DNA of 64,000 bases from Christiangramia gaetbulicola (GTDB taxonomy: Bacteria > Bacteroidota > Bacteroidia > Flavobacteriales > Flavobacteriaceae): assembly GCF_003054225.1 (NCBI RefSeq), contig NZ_QBKQ01000001.1:1302001-1366000 (forward strand). Direction: 5' to 3'. A program made the translations under genes and the position numbers. The stretch's first letter is position 1. Each line of letters starts with the position of its first letter. The notes beneath the pieces are model-generated. The model did no database searches. It was not told the origin of the DNA and saw nothing but the letters and a program-made list of their open reading frames with translations. Of the stretch, positions 1 to 8,935 are shown in pieces.

Positions 1-521
1 AAGGCATCTTTCTTTCTTTTCAATACCCGGTGGAAATTCCTGGAGTTTCAGTAACCAATTTTATTAAAACGGCGATCAATGCTCAGCGTAAAGCTCATGG
101 GAAAGAAGATATGCCAGCTAATGAAATGCTGAAACTTATCCGTGAGAAGTCTGAAATGCTCGAGATAGACCGTAAATTCTTATCCCGTTCCCTTAACCAG
201 GGATTCTCTGGTGGTGAGAAGAAACGTAACGAGATCTTCCAGATGGCGATCCTGGACCCGAAATTATCTATACTAGATGAGACAGATTCAGGTCTGGATA
301 TCGATGCTTTAAAAGTTGTGGCTAACGGAGTGAATAAGCTTAGAAGAGAAGATAACGCAGTGTTGCTTATTACTCACTACCAGAGATTGCTGGATTATAT
401 CGTACCAGATGTAGTGCATGTAATGGTAGATGGTAAGATCGTGAAGTCTGGCGGAAAAGAGCTGGCACACGAACTTGAGGAAAGAGGCTACGATTGGGTA
501 AAGCCGGAAAAAACAGTTTAA
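1..521 (+). CDS. sufC: SufC, Fe-S assembly ABC ATPase (5' truncated by window edge)
   Basis: This is the ATPase of the SufBCD scaffold complex, which drives Fe-S cluster assembly in the cytoplasm. The reading frame is open from base 3 and the window cuts off the N-terminal part, including the Walker A loop. An internal GTG at 30 is not a believable start because in-frame homology continues upstream (residues reading GIFLSFQYP). What remains shows the ABC signature FSGGEKKR (nt about 205-230), a Walker B ending LDETDSGLD, and the H-switch ITHY. These are SufC-type, as is the motif QYPVEIPG. It is followed by sufD after 79 bases, in the usual suf order, so sufB is expected just outside the window. 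Confidence 0.95.
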   Translation, partial: GIFLSFQYPVEIPGVSVTNFIKTAINAQRKAHGKEDMPANEMLKLIREKSEMLEIDRKFLSRSLNQGFSGGEKKRNEIFQMAILDPKLSILDETDSGLDIDALKVVANGVNKLRREDNAVLLITHYQRLLDYIVPDVVHVMVDGKIVKSGGKELAHELEERGYDWVKPEKTV

Positions 522-600
522 ATAATTCAAGATTGAATTTTCGATAAGGCCTGGAAAATGGATTATTGACTTTTAAATTTTGAAATTGAAATTGAACAAA

Positions 601-1917
601 ATGGAATTAAAAGATAAACTTATCTCCTCTTTTTTAGCTTTCGAAGAAGGTCTGGAGCCAGATAACGGCATGGATCTTATAAGAAATCAGGCGATCAAGG
701 ATTTTGAAGAACTTGGTTTCCCGAATAGAAAGGATGAGAACTGGAAATATACTTCGCTTAACTCGGTTCTTAAACATGATTACAGCGTATTTCCGAAGAA
801 AGAAGAAGCAATAGAATACCGTGATATCAAGAAATATCTTATCCACGACATAGATACTTATGACCTGGTATTTATCGACGGTATCTTTTCTTCACATCTT
901 TCGCAAACAACACACGATAAGATCGATGTTTGCTTGATGTCTTCGGCATTAACTAAAGATAAATACAGACCGGTTATTGAGAACTACTTTAATAAAGTGG
1001 CTCCAAAATCTGGGTTGAACTCTTTGAACACCGCTTTTTCAAGAGAGGGTGCTTTTATACATATTCACAAGAACAAGCTTGCCGATAAGCCGATACAGAT
1101 CATCAATTTCGCAACCGGGAATGAGTCTTCATTACTTTTGCAACCAAGAAATCTGGTAGTTGTTGAGGAGAATTCACATGTACAGATCATCGAAAGACAT
1201 CAAAGTCTTACAGATCATCCTGTGTTAACGAATTCGGTAACCGAAATTTTTGCAGATCGCAGAGCGATCGTGGATTACTATAAGATTCAGAACGATAATC
1301 TTTCAGCTTCGCTTATCGATAATACATTTATCGAGCAAAAGGATGAAAGTAATGTTTCTGTACATACTTTTTCTTTCGGTGGAAAGCTAACGCGTAATAA
1401 CCTTAATTTTTATCAGAGAGGTGAGCGTATAGATTCTACCATGAAAGGTGTTACCATCATTGAAGGGAAACAGCATGTAGATCACAATACCCTGGTTCAT
1501 CATATTGAACCTAATTGTGAGAGCCACCAGGATTATAAAGGAATCTATGGCGATAGTTCTACGGGTGTTTTCAACGGAAAGGTTCTTGTGGAGAAAGAAG
1601 CCCAGAAGACCAACGCATACCAGTCTAACAACAATATCCTCGCAGACGATAAAGCGACCATCAACTCTAAGCCACAGCTGGAGATCTTTGCAGATGACGT
1701 AGCTTGTAGTCATGGTTGTACTATTGGACAGTTAGACGAAGATGCATTGTTCTATTTGCAGTCCAGAGGTATTCCAAGAAAGGAAGCCCGTGGATTAATG
1801 ATGTATGCATTTGCTAATAACGTACTGGAAAGTGTGAAGATCCCTGAAGTGAAGAAAAGGATCAATAAACTGATCGCTTCGAAACTAGAGGTTGAACTGG
1901 GGTTTCATAACCTATAA
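601..1917 (+). CDS. sufD: SufD, Fe-S assembly scaffold subunit
   Basis: SufD is the partner of SufB and SufC in the Fe-S scaffold complex. The protein is about 438 residues, a normal length. The C-terminal signature of the SufB/SufD family is clear: SHGCTIGQLDEDALFYL followed by GIPRKEARGLM, near residues 368-400. The frame is open to a TTG at 580, but I choose the ATG at 601 because it gives the typical MELKDKL start and the upstream bases are a simple TGAAAT repeat. It sits between sufC and sufS with short gaps (24 bases to sufS), so it is almost certainly cotranscribed with them. Confidence 0.95.
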   Translation: MELKDKLISSFLAFEEGLEPDNGMDLIRNQAIKDFEELGFPNRKDENWKYTSLNSVLKHDYSVFPKKEEAIEYRDIKKYLIHDIDTYDLVFIDGIFSSHLSQTTHDKIDVCLMSSALTKDKYRPVIENYFNKVAPKSGLNSLNTAFSREGAFIHIHKNKLADKPIQIINFATGNESSLLLQPRNLVVVEENSHVQIIERHQSLTDHPVLTNSVTEIFADRRAIVDYYKIQNDNLSASLIDNTFIEQKDESNVSVHTFSFGGKLTRNNLNFYQRGERIDSTMKGVTIIEGKQHVDHNTLVHHIEPNCESHQDYKGIYGDSSTGVFNGKVLVEKEAQKTNAYQSNNNILADDKATINSKPQLEIFADDVACSHGCTIGQLDEDALFYLQSRGIPRKEARGLMMYAFANNVLESVKIPEVKKRINKLIASKLEVELGFHNL

Positions 1918-1941
1918 TATAAATTCAAAAAAACATAAAGG

Positions 1942-3180
1942 ATGAGTCATCAAACTCAGGCTAAGACTTTTGAGGTTGAAAAAATTCGAGAAGATTTTCC
2001 AATCCTGAAACGTGAGGTTAATGGCTATCCTTTGGTTTATTTTGACAATGCGGCCACAGCCCAGACCCCTAAACAGGTTATGGATGTGATCGTGGATTAC
2101 TACTCAAATTACAACGCCAATATTCACAGAGGCGTACACTCCCTGTCTCAGGAAGCTACAGATAAATACGAGCAGGCGAGAATAAAAATTCAAAAGCATT
2201 TTAATGCTGAAAAAGCTCACGAGATCATTTTTACCTCGGGTACTACCCATGGAATCAATCTTGTGGCGAACGGTTTTTCATCGATGCTGAAAGAAGGCGA
2301 TGAGATCCTGGTTTCGGCTATGGAGCATCACTCCAATATTGTTCCATGGCAAATGTTATGCGAAAGAACCGGGGCCGTGCTGAAGGTGATTCCTATGGAT
2401 CTTAACGGTGAACTTATCTATGCCGAATTTGAAAAGCTTCTAAATTCCAGAACCAAGCTGGTTTTTCTTAATCACGTATCCAATGCTCTTGGGACAGTAA
2501 ACCCGATCAAGAATATTATTGACAAGGCTCATGAGTATGGGGCAGCTGTATTGATAGATGGAGCCCAGGCGGCACCGCATATTAAGGCAGACGTGCAGGA
2601 GCTGGACGTAGACTTCTATGTGGTCTCAGCGCACAAGATGTGTGGACCCACGGGAGTTGGGGTGCTTTACGGAAAAGAAGAATGGCTTGAAAAATTACCG
2701 CCTTACCAGGGTGGTGGAGAAATGATCGCGACGGTTTCTTTTGAAAAGACTACTTATGCAGGATTGCCTCATAAATTTGAAGCCGGAACTCCAAATATTT
2801 GCGGAGGTATTGCTTTTGGTGCAGCCATCGATTATATGAATGAGATCGGTTTTGATGCGATCGCTAAATACGAGCATGAATTGCTTGAGTATGCTACTGC
2901 AAAGCTAAAGGAGATCGACGGCATGCAGATCTACGGGGAAGCTCCGGAAAAGACCTCGGTAATTTCATTTAATATTGAGGGCTTACATCCTTATGATATA
3001 GGTACTTTGGTAGATAAAATGGGAATTGCAGTTAGAACTGGTCATCACTGCGCGCAACCGATCATGGATTTCTTTAAGATCCCGGGTACGGTGAGAGCAT
3101 CCTTTTCATTTTACAACACCTTTCACGAGATAGACCTTTTTATCGACGCGGTGAAAAAGGCAAAAATGATGCTGCAATAA
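1942..3180 (+). CDS. sufS: SufS, group II cysteine desulfurase
   Basis: This PLP-dependent enzyme takes sulfur from L-cysteine and passes it as a persulfide to SufE and then to the SufBCD scaffold. The protein has 412 residues. The PLP-binding lysine is K232 in SAHKMCGPTG, and the persulfide-forming cysteine is C370 in RTGHHCAQP, the short-loop arrangement of group II (SufS/CsdA) enzymes. These need a SufE-type activator, and one is present at 5358. The ATG is preceded by AAAGG at 1937-1941, one of few purine-rich sites in the window. Confidence 0.96.
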   Translation: MSHQTQAKTFEVEKIREDFPILKREVNGYPLVYFDNAATAQTPKQVMDVIVDYYSNYNANIHRGVHSLSQEATDKYEQARIKIQKHFNAEKAHEIIFTSGTTHGINLVANGFSSMLKEGDEILVSAMEHHSNIVPWQMLCERTGAVLKVIPMDLNGELIYAEFEKLLNSRTKLVFLNHVSNALGTVNPIKNIIDKAHEYGAAVLIDGAQAAPHIKADVQELDVDFYVVSAHKMCGPTGVGVLYGKEEWLEKLPPYQGGGEMIATVSFEKTTYAGLPHKFEAGTPNICGGIAFGAAIDYMNEIGFDAIAKYEHELLEYATAKLKEIDGMQIYGEAPEKTSVISFNIEGLHPYDIGTLVDKMGIAVRTGHHCAQPIMDFFKIPGTVRASFSFYNTFHEIDLFIDAVKKAKMMLQ

Positions 3181-3221
3181 ATTCTTAGGGATTTTCCTAT
3201 ATGGCCTTAAATTAAAATTTT

Positions 3222-3413
3222 ATGGCTCCTGAAGTGTCTATCTACCTTTGGCAAACTCATGTGATTACTGCGTTAATTCTGGGATTTTATATATTATTAA
3301 AAGTCAAATGCAAATTGGAGCTTAAAACTGCCTGGATGCTTATGGTACTTTTTGTACCATTAATTGGTTCTTTAGCATACCTGAGCTTTGGTAGAAAATA
3401 TCTAAAAACCTAG
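3222..3413 (+). CDS. Small PLDc_N-like two-helix membrane protein
   Basis: This 63-residue protein has two hydrophobic segments (about residues 9-27 and 37-56) and ends in a basic tail. The second segment carries FVPLIGSLAYLSFGRK, typical of the PLDc_N (phospholipase D N-terminal-like) module, which is often found alone in small bacterial membrane proteins. Its function is unknown. It lies 41 bases after sufS and may be at the end of the same transcript, but nothing shows that it takes part in Fe-S assembly. Confidence 0.7.
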   Translation: MAPEVSIYLWQTHVITALILGFYILLKVKCKLELKTAWMLMVLFVPLIGSLAYLSFGRKYLKT

Positions 3414-3831
3414 ACCGGATAAACTCCTTTTCTTAAGTTTATTACTACTAATTTCTATTCTTTTCCTATACTTCAAAATCGCATTACTCATATTTTGAGT
3501 ATTCAGACTTCTTGCCCGCAATTTGACTAAGCGGGTTGATATTTGCCAATTAATTTCCATTAATTTAAAAATTTAACACAACCGTTGAGCCGACGAATAG
3601 CCTATATTCATCGGTGAAATGCATATTTGCGTTAATAATTCATTGTTTTTGCGTTAAGGATAACTTAAATATTTATCTATATTCGGCTCGTATTTTTCAG
3701 GAAAAACCCTGAAATAGTGTCAAAATTTCTAAACAAAAACCAAACAATTAGAAAGTCGGTAATTCTATTTTGACCAATACATTTTTAATTACTGACGGAA
3801 AAACAATTTATTAACCAAATACTTATTCTTA
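3414..3831. promoter_or_regulatory. Long intergenic region with a hairpin and paired direct repeats
   Basis: This 418-base gap has no credible gene. It contains an inverted repeat CCGACGAATA/TATTCATCGG (3590-3599 and 3605-3614, one mismatch, 5-base loop). It also has two exact copies of TTTGCGTTAA at 3626-3635 and 3648-3657, which start 22 bases (two helical turns) apart. The gap separates the suf genes from the M43 protease and probably holds that gene's promoter and regulator sites, though I see no perfect TAnnTTTG box close to the start. Confidence 0.45.
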
Positions 3832-4806
3832 ATGAAAAGAATTTATTTACTGGCTTCGGCCCTGACCCTAATTTTTGCTTCCTGTGAGAAGTCTTCAGAA
3901 CAATCTGCAGATGAAACACTAGCTGTAGAGCAAGAAACCCTTAGCATCGCTGCAGATCAGTGTGGAACTATGGGTGTTCTGGAAGAAAAAATGGCTGAAA
4001 ATCCTGAACTCGCTGAAAAAATGGCTGCTGTAGAAAGGCATACCAAAATGGCGGTTGAAAGAGGTCTTACCAAGCGTTTGGCTTCCGATGGGAAAATCGA
4101 AATTCCTGTTGTTTTTCATGTACTGTATAACAGTGCTAGTGAAAACATCCCGCTTTCTCAGTTACAGGATCAGATCACTGCTTTAAATGAAGATTTCAGC
4201 ATGAGCAACCCGGGAAGAAATTCTATCCCTGCAGAATTTGCTGCTGTTGAATCTAACATTGGGATTAGATTTGTACTGGAAGACGTTATTAGAGTTAAAA
4301 CTAAAAAACGTCAGTGGAGACCAGATGATGCTATGAAGTTTTCTTCAAGTGATGGATCTGATGTTGTTAATCCACAGGAATTCCTGAACATCTGGGTTGT
4401 AAGTAATATGCCATACCGTGGAGGTAATATCCTTGGTTACGCTCAGTTCCCTGGAGGTAGCTGGTCTACAGATGGAGTGGTAATGGATCACAGATTCACA
4501 GGAACTACGCAATATTCTACTGGTAGAACTGCTACTCACGAGGTTGGTCACTGGTTGAACCTACGTCACATTTGGGGTGATGGTGGATGTGGAGCTACAG
4601 ATTATGTGGCCGATACTCCAGACTCTGATGGTCCTTCCAGAGGATGTCCTTCTTATCCAACAGTTAACTGTGGTACTGCAGATATGACCATGAACTTCAT
4701 GGACTATTCAGATGACCCTTGTCTTAACATGTTTACTGAAGGTCAGAAATCAAGAATGCTTAGTGTATTCGCTAACGGAGGTTTCCGTGCGACTATGGCT
4801 GACTAA
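3832..4806 (+). CDS. Secreted lipoprotein zinc metalloprotease, M43 (pappalysin/cytophagalysin) family
   Basis: This 324-residue protein is predicted to be exported and lipid-anchored: the signal peptide ends in a lipobox with Cys20 (IFASC). The zinc motif HEVGHWLNLRH (H236, E237, H240, H246) is the extended HExxHxxGxxH-like metzincin form, with Asn in place of the usual Gly. A downstream MNFMDYSDD segment supplies the Met-turn. Paired cysteines around CGATD and CPSY/NCG also fit M43B. Residues 40-80 are charged and helical and may be a propeptide. A strong terminator follows, so it ends its own transcript. The natural substrate cannot be told from the sequence. Confidence 0.9.
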   Translation: MKRIYLLASALTLIFASCEKSSEQSADETLAVEQETLSIAADQCGTMGVLEEKMAENPELAEKMAAVERHTKMAVERGLTKRLASDGKIEIPVVFHVLYNSASENIPLSQLQDQITALNEDFSMSNPGRNSIPAEFAAVESNIGIRFVLEDVIRVKTKKRQWRPDDAMKFSSSDGSDVVNPQEFLNIWVVSNMPYRGGNILGYAQFPGGSWSTDGVVMDHRFTGTTQYSTGRTATHEVGHWLNLRHIWGDGGCGATDYVADTPDSDGPSRGCPSYPTVNCGTADMTMNFMDYSDDPCLNMFTEGQKSRMLSVFANGGFRATMAD

Positions 4807-4831
4807 TCTTTCAGTTAATAAAGTTCTAAAG

Positions 4832-4856
4832 AGGCACCCCTGTGGTGCCTTTTTTT
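4832..4856 (+). terminator. Intrinsic terminator after the M43 protease gene
   Basis: A perfect 7-bp stem AGGCACC/GGTGCCT with a 5-base loop is followed directly by six T. Confidence 0.9.
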
Positions 4857-4888
4857 GTAATATGCTATCAACCTAAAAATGAAGACCA

Positions 4889-5320
4889 ATGAAAATCAGC
4901 TTTTTTGCTTTTGTAATATTCCTTTTCGCAGCTAATGACTGCTCAAACCAGCAGGCACAAGCCATAAATTCTATTACCTATGAAACCTTTACCCGTGGTT
5001 CATCCACATTATATACGGTTAGCCCGGATAGTATCCATCTAAAAAGTACCGGGTTGAACGCTAATGAGAATTCGAAGAGCATAACAGGTGAAGACTGGAG
5101 AATGCTTATGGATAAGCTTACCGAGGTAAACGTCGCGAACATAAACCAGTTAAAGGCACCTTCAGATTCCAGGGCTTCAGATGCTGCCCCGCATGCGATC
5201 CTGAGCATTCGTAAGAATGACACCATTTATAAGACTAATTCTTTCGATCATGGGAATGCCCCTGCTTCAATAAAACCATTGGTAGAGGCTATCTTAAGAT
5301 TAGCAGAAAATGTTGAATAG
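4889..5320 (+). CDS. Small secreted protein or lipoprotein, unknown function
   Basis: This 143-residue protein has an N-terminal hydrophobic segment (about residues 3-15) followed by AANDC, a poor but possible lipobox with Cys18. The rest is soluble and mixed; I recognise no family. It may encode an envelope protein. Its 3' end overlaps the -33 part of the candidate sufE promoter, so it is probably not needed for sufE transcription. Confidence 0.7.
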   Translation: MKISFFAFVIFLFAANDCSNQQAQAINSITYETFTRGSSTLYTVSPDSIHLKSTGLNANENSKSITGEDWRMLMDKLTEVNVANINQLKAPSDSRASDAAPHAILSIRKNDTIYKTNSFDHGNAPASIKPLVEAILRLAENVE

Positions 5321-5343
5321 CAGTAGTTCTTATTGTACTTTTG
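5313..5343 (+). promoter_or_regulatory. Bacteroidetes-type promoter for sufE
   Basis: TTG at 5313-5315, a 20-base spacer, then a perfect TACTTTTG box at 5336-5343, with the sufE ATG 15 bases further on. This matches the Bacteroidetes sigma-A pattern TTTG/TAnnTTTG. Confidence 0.65.
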
Positions 5344-5357
5344 CGTAAAATTAAAAT

Positions 5358-5780
5358 ATGACGATTCAGGAAAAACAACAGGAGGTAGTTGATGAGTTTG
5401 CAATGTTCGATGACTGGATGCAGCGTTATGAATATATGATAGAGCTGGGTAAGTCATTGCCTTTAATAGAAGATAAATATAAGATCGATGAGAATCTCAT
5501 CAAAGGTTGCCAGAGTAAGGTTTGGGTTCATGCCGAACTGGAAGGCGATAAACTTGCTTTTACGGCAGATAGTGATGCTATCATTACCAAAGGTATCGTA
5601 GCGATCCTTATCAGGGTATTTTCAGATCAGCATCCTTCTCAGATCATAGAGGCCGATACTAAATTCATAGACGAAATAGGATTGAAGGAACATCTTTCTC
5701 CAACTCGCGCCAATGGATTGGTAAGTATGATCAAACAATTAAAAATGTATGCGGTAGCATATCAAACACAATTGAATTAA
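5358..5780 (+). CDS. sufE: SufE, sulfur acceptor for SufS
   Basis: SufE accepts persulfide sulfur from SufS and raises its activity. The protein is 140 residues with the acceptor cysteine at C51 in the conserved context LIKGCQSKVW. It is separated from sufS by three unrelated genes and has its own promoter-like element, so it may be expressed independently of sufBCDS. The next gene starts one base after its stop, and a DUF59 protein there continues the Fe-S theme. Confidence 0.95.
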   Translation: MTIQEKQQEVVDEFAMFDDWMQRYEYMIELGKSLPLIEDKYKIDENLIKGCQSKVWVHAELEGDKLAFTADSDAIITKGIVAILIRVFSDQHPSQIIEADTKFIDEIGLKEHLSPTRANGLVSMIKQLKMYAVAYQTQLN

Positions 5781-5781
5781 A

Positions 5782-6105
5782 ATGGAACAGGAAATAAACA
5801 CTCAGGAATTAGGGGAAAAGATCGTAACCGTTCTAAAAACGATCTATGATCCAGAAATACCTGTAGATATCTATGAGCTTGGGCTTATTTATGATGTGAT
5901 GGTGAGTACAGATTATGATGTAAAGATTTTAATGACGCTTACTACTCCAAATTGCCCGGTTGCCGAAACACTTCCTTTAGAAGTTGAAGAAAAGGTGAAG
6001 TCTCTGGATATGGTAAAAGACGCTGAGGTAGAGATCACTTTTGATCCACCATGGAGCCAGGACCTTATGAGTGAAGGCGCCAAGCTGGAACTCGGACTTT
6101 TATAA
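5782..6105 (+). CDS. DUF59/MIP18-family SUF-associated Fe-S assembly protein
   Basis: This 107-residue protein has the DUF59 (MIP18, SufT-like) fold markers YDPEIPVDIYELGLIYDV near residues 19-36 and TTPNCPVAETLP near 55-66, with the single conserved cysteine. Members linked to SUF operons help Fe-S cluster assembly or delivery. It follows sufE by one base and is surely cotranscribed with it. The symbol sufT is sometimes used for such genes, but I leave it blank because sequence alone does not settle equivalence. Confidence 0.9.
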   Translation: MEQEINTQELGEKIVTVLKTIYDPEIPVDIYELGLIYDVMVSTDYDVKILMTLTTPNCPVAETLPLEVEEKVKSLDMVKDAEVEITFDPPWSQDLMSEGAKLELGLL

Positions 6106-6114
6106 TATTAAATT

Positions 6115-6627
6115 ATGGCGGAAGAGATTATAAATCGCGTCGCTCAAAGTAAATTAATAACCTTTAATCTTGAGGATTACTATCCAAAAGGTCAAAGGTT
6201 TATTTTTGACCTTAGTGAGTGGCTTCATGAAGGTTTTGTACTTAGAGAAAAGGATTTCAGGGAACACGCTAAAAACCATGACTGGTCACAGTATAAGGAT
6301 CAGTTCATCGCATTAACATGTTCTACAGATGCCATTGTGCCTGCCTGGGCTTATATGCTGGTGTCTACTTATCTGGAACCCTATGCTAAAAAAGTAGTAA
6401 TAGGAAACCTGGAAGACCTCGAAAGTCACCTGTACCAGGAAGTGATAGAAAGACTTGATGTTTCGGCATTAAAAGATCAACCGGTAATAATTAAGGGTTG
6501 TTCAAATAAGCCTGTTCCAAAAAATGCGTATATTTTCCTGATTAAAAAGCTCCAGCCCGTTGTGAAAAGCCTAATGTATGGTGAAGCCTGTTCTTCGGTT
6601 CCATTGTATAAACAACCAAAAAAATAA
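6115..6627 (+). CDS. DUF2480 family protein
   Basis: This 170-residue cytoplasmic protein is recognisable as DUF2480, a Bacteroidetes family of unknown function (features such as WLHEGFVLREKDFR and IKGCSNKPVPKNAY). Two cysteines sit in ACSS and KGCSN and another in LTCSTD. It is placed 9 bases after the DUF59 gene and 2 bases before the DUF3078 gene, so the cluster is an operon. Its steady linkage to sufE/DUF59 hints at an Fe-S role, but that is inference. Confidence 0.85.
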   Translation: MAEEIINRVAQSKLITFNLEDYYPKGQRFIFDLSEWLHEGFVLREKDFREHAKNHDWSQYKDQFIALTCSTDAIVPAWAYMLVSTYLEPYAKKVVIGNLEDLESHLYQEVIERLDVSALKDQPVIIKGCSNKPVPKNAYIFLIKKLQPVVKSLMYGEACSSVPLYKQPKK

Positions 6628-6629
6628 AT

Positions 6630-7526
6630 ATGAAGAAAATTTTACTTTGCGCTTTTTCCTTACTATGTATAGGAATGGCACAATCTCAGGAAGAAGAAAA
6701 TGATACTATACCAAATGGCTGGACCAGAGAAGGAAATGTCCAGTTGCTTTTTAACCAGTCTGCTTTCAACAAGGAATGGACTGGTGGGGGTACTTCCAGT
6801 ATCGCCGGTAACTTATCTGTAGACTATCAGTTCAATTACAAGATGGACGACTTTTCCTGGAACAACAGGATTTTCGGAAACTATGGTCTTACCAAGGTAA
6901 AGGATGATGAGTTCGTGAGAAAGACCAGTGACCGTTTGGAACTAACTTCCATTGCGGGAAAAAGGATACAGGAGTCTAACTTCTATTATTCCTGGTTCCT
7001 TAATTTCAGAACTCAGTTTGCTAAAGGTTATGAATTCAGTGAAGATGCTGAAACAGGTAAAACCGTGAGAACAGAGATCTCAGATTTCATGTCTCCTGCT
7101 TATCTTCAAACCGGTCCCGGGATCATGTGGAAAAAGACCGATGATCTTGTGATAAATTTCGCTCCGGCAACCGCAAGATTCATTTTTGTAAATAAAGATT
7201 TCACAACCAGACCGGGTTACGTTGATGGAGATTACTTTGGAGTAGATGAGGGAAAGACCATGAGATTTGAGCTTGGTGCTTCACTAAGTGGATATTCAAA
7301 ATACGAGATCATGGAAAATGTTTCCATGGAGCATACACTTTCTCTGTATTCCAATTACCTGGATAAACCTGGAAATATTGATATAGATTATTTACTGAAT
7401 GTAGAAATGGGAATAAACGATTACCTTTCTGCTAACCTGGTATTTCAGGCAATCTACGATGATAATGCGGTGGGAGCATTTCAGATAAGAGAAGTATTTG
7501 GTTTAGGAATTAACTTCGGGTTTTAG
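6630..7526 (+). CDS. DUF3078 family outer-membrane protein
   Basis: This 298-residue protein has a signal peptide (MKKILLCAFSLLCIGMAQSQ) and then a series of alternating beta strands rich in aromatic residues, ending in INFGF, as expected for an outer-membrane beta-barrel. WTGGGTSSIAGNLSVDYQFN matches the DUF3078 family, common in Bacteroidetes and functionally uncharacterised. It is the last gene of the sufE operon, followed by a terminator. Confidence 0.85.
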   Translation: MKKILLCAFSLLCIGMAQSQEEENDTIPNGWTREGNVQLLFNQSAFNKEWTGGGTSSIAGNLSVDYQFNYKMDDFSWNNRIFGNYGLTKVKDDEFVRKTSDRLELTSIAGKRIQESNFYYSWFLNFRTQFAKGYEFSEDAETGKTVRTEISDFMSPAYLQTGPGIMWKKTDDLVINFAPATARFIFVNKDFTTRPGYVDGDYFGVDEGKTMRFELGASLSGYSKYEIMENVSMEHTLSLYSNYLDKPGNIDIDYLLNVEMGINDYLSANLVFQAIYDDNAVGAFQIREVFGLGINFGF

Positions 7527-7547
7527 AAGACCCTAATAATAAAAACA

Positions 7548-7573
7548 AGGCTCGCTAGAATGCGGGCCTTTTT
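7548..7573 (+). terminator. Intrinsic terminator after the sufE-DUF3078 operon
   Basis: AGGCTCGC pairs with GCGGGCCT (one G-U) around a 6-base loop, followed by a T run. Confidence 0.85.
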
Positions 7574-7628
7574 CAGTTAAAATTTTGTTGAAGTATTTTC
7601 AGTATTAAACTGATAGCTTTCTATTGAT

Positions 7629-7636
7629 TACCTTTG
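7629..7636 (+). promoter_or_regulatory. -7 box for hflX
   Basis: TACCTTTG fits TAnnTTTG and ends only 5 bases before the ATG at 7642. The mRNA would be leaderless or nearly so. It also argues against the TTG at 7624 as the start, since that codon lies upstream of the box. No clear -33 element is seen. Confidence 0.5.
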
Positions 7637-7641
7637 TGCTT

Positions 7642-8865
7642 ATGATTGAAAAGACCGATTTAGCTTATGAAAGAACTGTTCTAATTGGTATAGTTACCAA
7701 AGATCAGGATCAGGAAAAACTGGAGGAATACCTGGACGAACTGGAGTTCCTTACCTATACTGCAGGAGGGGAAGTAGTGAAGCGCTTTTCACAGCGTTTG
7801 GACAGGCCAGATCCAAAGACTTTTATTGGTTCTGGGAAGATGAACGATGTCAAGGAATTCGTAGATGAGAATGATATTGGAGGGGTGATCTTTGATGATG
7901 AACTTTCTCCTGCTCAGCAAAAGAATATCGAGAAGATCCTGAAGTGTAAGATCCTGGACAGGACTGGGCTTATTCTGGATATTTTCGCCCAGAGAGCTAA
8001 AACAAGTTATGCCAGGACACAGGTAGAACTGGCGCAATATGAATATTTACTTCCAAGACTTGCCGGGATGTGGACTCACCTTGAAAGACAGCGAGGTGGT
8101 ATTGGAATGCGTGGTCCCGGGGAAACAGAGATCGAGACCGACCGTAGAATTGTTCGAGATAAGATCTCCCTGCTTAAAAATAAATTAAAGACCATCGATA
8201 AGCAGATGGAAGTTCAGCGTGGTAATCGCGGGCAACTGGTTCGTGTGGCCCTGGTTGGATATACCAATGTTGGTAAATCTACCCTGATGAACGTGATTAG
8301 CAAAAGTGAGGTCTTTGCTGAAAATAAACTTTTCGCCACCCTGGATACAACCGTTAGGAAGGTGGTTATACGCAATTTACCGTTCCTGCTGAGCGATACG
8401 GTAGGATTTATTAGAAAGTTGCCTACTCAGCTTGTAGAGTCCTTTAAATCGACTCTTGATGAGGTAAGGGAAGCAGATTTGCTTTTACATGTGGTTGATA
8501 TTTCCCATCCCAATTTCGAAGAGCATATAGATTCGGTAAACCAGATTCTAACCGAGATAGAGACCCTGGGAAAACCTACGATCATGGTCTTTAATAAGAT
8601 CGATGCTTACGAACCCGAAAAGATCGAAGAGGATGATCTTATGACCGAAAAAACTTCGGCACACTATACTTTGAAGGAGTGGAAAAAGACATGGATGAAC
8701 CGTATGGGAGATAATGTGTTATTTATCTCTGCTCTTAACAAAGAGAATATGGAAGATTTCCGTAAAAAGGTATACGAAGCCGTAAGAGAGATACATATTA
8801 CCAGGTTCCCTTATAACAATTTCCTTTATCCCGAATACGATAAGTACGGGGAGCAGAAAGAATAG
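7642..8865 (+). CDS. hflX: HflX, ribosome-associated GTPase
   Basis: HflX is a GTPase that binds and splits stalled ribosomes under stress. The protein has about 407 residues. The HflX N-terminal domain ends in the family signature GGIGMRGPGETEIETDRR. It is followed by a coiled linker and a GTPase domain with G1 GYTNVGKST (from about residue 206), G3 DTVGFI, and G4 NKID. The ATG at 7642 is preferred over the TTG at 7624 because the promoter box lies between them. The C-terminus is short, as in Bacteroidetes homologs. Confidence 0.95.
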   Translation: MIEKTDLAYERTVLIGIVTKDQDQEKLEEYLDELEFLTYTAGGEVVKRFSQRLDRPDPKTFIGSGKMNDVKEFVDENDIGGVIFDDELSPAQQKNIEKILKCKILDRTGLILDIFAQRAKTSYARTQVELAQYEYLLPRLAGMWTHLERQRGGIGMRGPGETEIETDRRIVRDKISLLKNKLKTIDKQMEVQRGNRGQLVRVALVGYTNVGKSTLMNVISKSEVFAENKLFATLDTTVRKVVIRNLPFLLSDTVGFIRKLPTQLVESFKSTLDEVREADLLLHVVDISHPNFEEHIDSVNQILTEIETLGKPTIMVFNKIDAYEPEKIEEDDLMTEKTSAHYTLKEWKKTWMNRMGDNVLFISALNKENMEDFRKKVYEAVREIHITRFPYNNFLYPEYDKYGEQKE

Positions 8866-8935
8866 CTTAGCAAAGCTTTAACTGAATTCGTTGGCTTTCT
8901 TTTCTAAATTTATAAGAATCAAAAACTTATAGATC

